Source of the DNA: PBB1 sp040400875
Lineage (GTDB): Bacteria; Pseudomonadota; Gammaproteobacteria; Burkholderiales; Burkholderiaceae_C
Direction: 5' to 3'
Length of the DNA stretch: 23,884 bases
NCBI GenBank assembly: GCA_040400875.1
Contig: JBBAPK010000042.1
Span: forward strand, 1-23,884
Shown here: positions 22,898 to 23,884 of the stretch, one piece after another
Layout of the letters: each line of letters opens with the position of its first letter
Numbering within the stretch: position 1 is the first letter of the stretch
Notes under the pieces: model-generated
Told to the model about the DNA's origin: nothing
Databases searched by the model: none
Seen by the model: the letters and a program-made list of their open reading frames with translations, nothing else
Position numbers and translations under genes: made by a program

Positions 22898-23884
22898 ATG
22901 AAAGTGACCGCATCCAACTTCAAGGCCTACGACATCCGCGGTGTGGTCGGCAAGACCATCAGCCCGGCGTTCGCCGAGCACCTGGGACGCGCCTTCGGGA
23001 CCAAGGCAATTGCAGCAGGCGAGAAGGCGGTGGCGGTGGGGCGTGATGGCCGATTGTCGGGCCCCAAGCTGGCCGCCGCGCTGATTCGCGGTTTGGTGTC
23101 GACCGGGCTGGATGTGGTGGACCTGGGCGCGGTGACCACGCCCATGCTTTATTACGTGGCGGCCACCCGTGGGCGCCGTGGTTGCCACAGCGGGATCATG
23201 GTCACCGGCAGCCACAACCCGAAGGACTACAACGGCTTCAAGATGGTGCTGGCTGGCCGTGCGATTTATGGCGACGACATCCAGCGCCTGCGCACTCGCA
23301 TGGAAGCCGAGGATTACGTGGTGAGTGCCGGTCGTTCGGCGCCGATGGACATCGTGCCCGAGTACGGCGCGCGCATCACGGGCGACTGCAAGCTCAAGCG
23401 CCCTATGAAGATCGTGGTCGATTCGGGCAACGGCATCCCCGGCGCGTCGGCACCGGCCATCCTGCGTGCGCTGGGCTGCGAGGTCACCGAGCTGTACTCC
23501 AAGGTCGATGGCAACTTTCCCAACCATCATCCCGATCCAAGCAAGCCTGAAAACCTCGCCGATCTGATCCGCACCGTGCAATCCACCGATGCCGAAATCG
23601 GCCTGGCCTTCGACGGCGATGGTGATCGGCTGGGCGTGGTCACCAAGGACGGCAAGATCATCTACCCCGACCGCCAACTCATGCTGTTTGCCAAGGACAT
23701 CCTGGCGCGCAACCCGGGTGGTACCGTGATCTTCGACGTCAAGTGCACCCAGCGCCTGGCGCCGGTGATCCGCAAGGCCGGCGGCAAGCCGCTGATGTGG
23801 AAGACCGGCCACTCGCTGGTCAAGGCCAAGATGAAGCAGGTCAAGGCGCCGATCGCCGGCGAGATGAGCGGCCACATCTTCTTT
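22898..23884 (+). CDS. Phosphomannomutase/phosphoglucomutase (AlgC/ManB type), 3' end cut by window edge
   Basis: 329 codons are open from the ATG at 22898 to the last base, so the C-terminal part (roughly the last quarter) is missing only because the window ends. This alpha-D-phosphohexomutase interconverts hexose 1- and 6-phosphates through a phosphoserine and supplies mannose-1-P or glucose-1-P for LPS and exopolysaccharide. The N-terminal FKAYDIRGVVGKT is typical. The catalytic serine is Ser105 in TGSHNPKDYNGFK. The Mg-binding loop is DGDGDR with Asp239, Asp241 and Asp243. The sugar-binding loop GEMSGHIFF is at the very end (321-329). The motif set fits the dual-specificity PMM/PGM of Pseudomonas, but substrate preference cannot be proved here. 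Confidence 0.95.
   Translation, partial: MKVTASNFKAYDIRGVVGKTISPAFAEHLGRAFGTKAIAAGEKAVAVGRDGRLSGPKLAAALIRGLVSTGLDVVDLGAVTTPMLYYVAATRGRRGCHSGIMVTGSHNPKDYNGFKMVLAGRAIYGDDIQRLRTRMEAEDYVVSAGRSAPMDIVPEYGARITGDCKLKRPMKIVVDSGNGIPGASAPAILRALGCEVTELYSKVDGNFPNHHPDPSKPENLADLIRTVQSTDAEIGLAFDGDGDRLGVVTKDGKIIYPDRQLMLFAKDILARNPGGTVIFDVKCTQRLAPVIRKAGGKPLMWKTGHSLVKAKMKQVKAPIAGEMSGHIFF

Overview
The window reads as one uninterrupted stretch of housekeeping chromosome from a GC-rich betaproteobacterium. Gene order and protein sequences point to Burkholderiales, most likely a Comamonadaceae-like genome; this is inferred from recognised sequence character, not from a search. Coding density is very high, almost every gene is on the + strand, and many neighbours overlap by 1-8 bases. 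I see no insertion sequence, prophage, CRISPR array, toxin-antitoxin pair or defence island.

Layout: (1) 1-2198, the 3' end of scpB (chromosome segregation) overlapping rluB (23S rRNA pseudouridine synthase with very long low-complexity ends). (2) 2217-11493, the conserved run ndk, rlmN, pilF/pilW, rodZ-like, ispG, hisS, yfgM-like, bamB, der, covering nucleotide balance, ribosome modification and assembly, pilus and envelope biogenesis, isoprenoid synthesis and histidyl-tRNA charging. (3) 11526-18632, a second conserved run hfq, hflX, hflK, hflC, a DUF2065 membrane peptide, hisZ, purA and a phosphoribosyltransferase gene, covering sRNA regulation, ribosome rescue, FtsH control, and histidine and purine synthesis. 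(4) 18633-18846, a tRNA-Leu(CAG) gene on the - strand with a terminator shared with the converging + strand operon. (5) 18847-22655, rnr (RNase R, without the usual N-terminal winged-helix domain) converging on nnr (NAD(P)HX epimerase/dehydratase). (6) 22656-23884, an AT-richer 242-bp divergent intergenic region, then a phosphomannomutase/phosphoglucomutase gene cut by the window edge.

Many genes serve RNA and ribosome metabolism (rluB, rlmN, der, hfq, hflX, hisS, tRNA-Leu, rnr) or the envelope (pilF, rodZ, yfgM, bamB, hflKC, DUF2065, manB). hisZ, purA and the phosphoribosyltransferase form a histidine/purine group.

I found no convincing undescribed system. The most unusual signal is a near-perfect intrinsic terminator on the - strand only 35 nt upstream of the nnr start codon. 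It suggests either attenuation of nnr or a small RNA ending there. Second-tier oddities are the Gly-rich tail of RluB, the short RNase R, the Ser-rich tail of HflX and several non-ATG or re-assigned starts (hfq GTG, hflX TTG, DUF2065 GTG, ispG second ATG).
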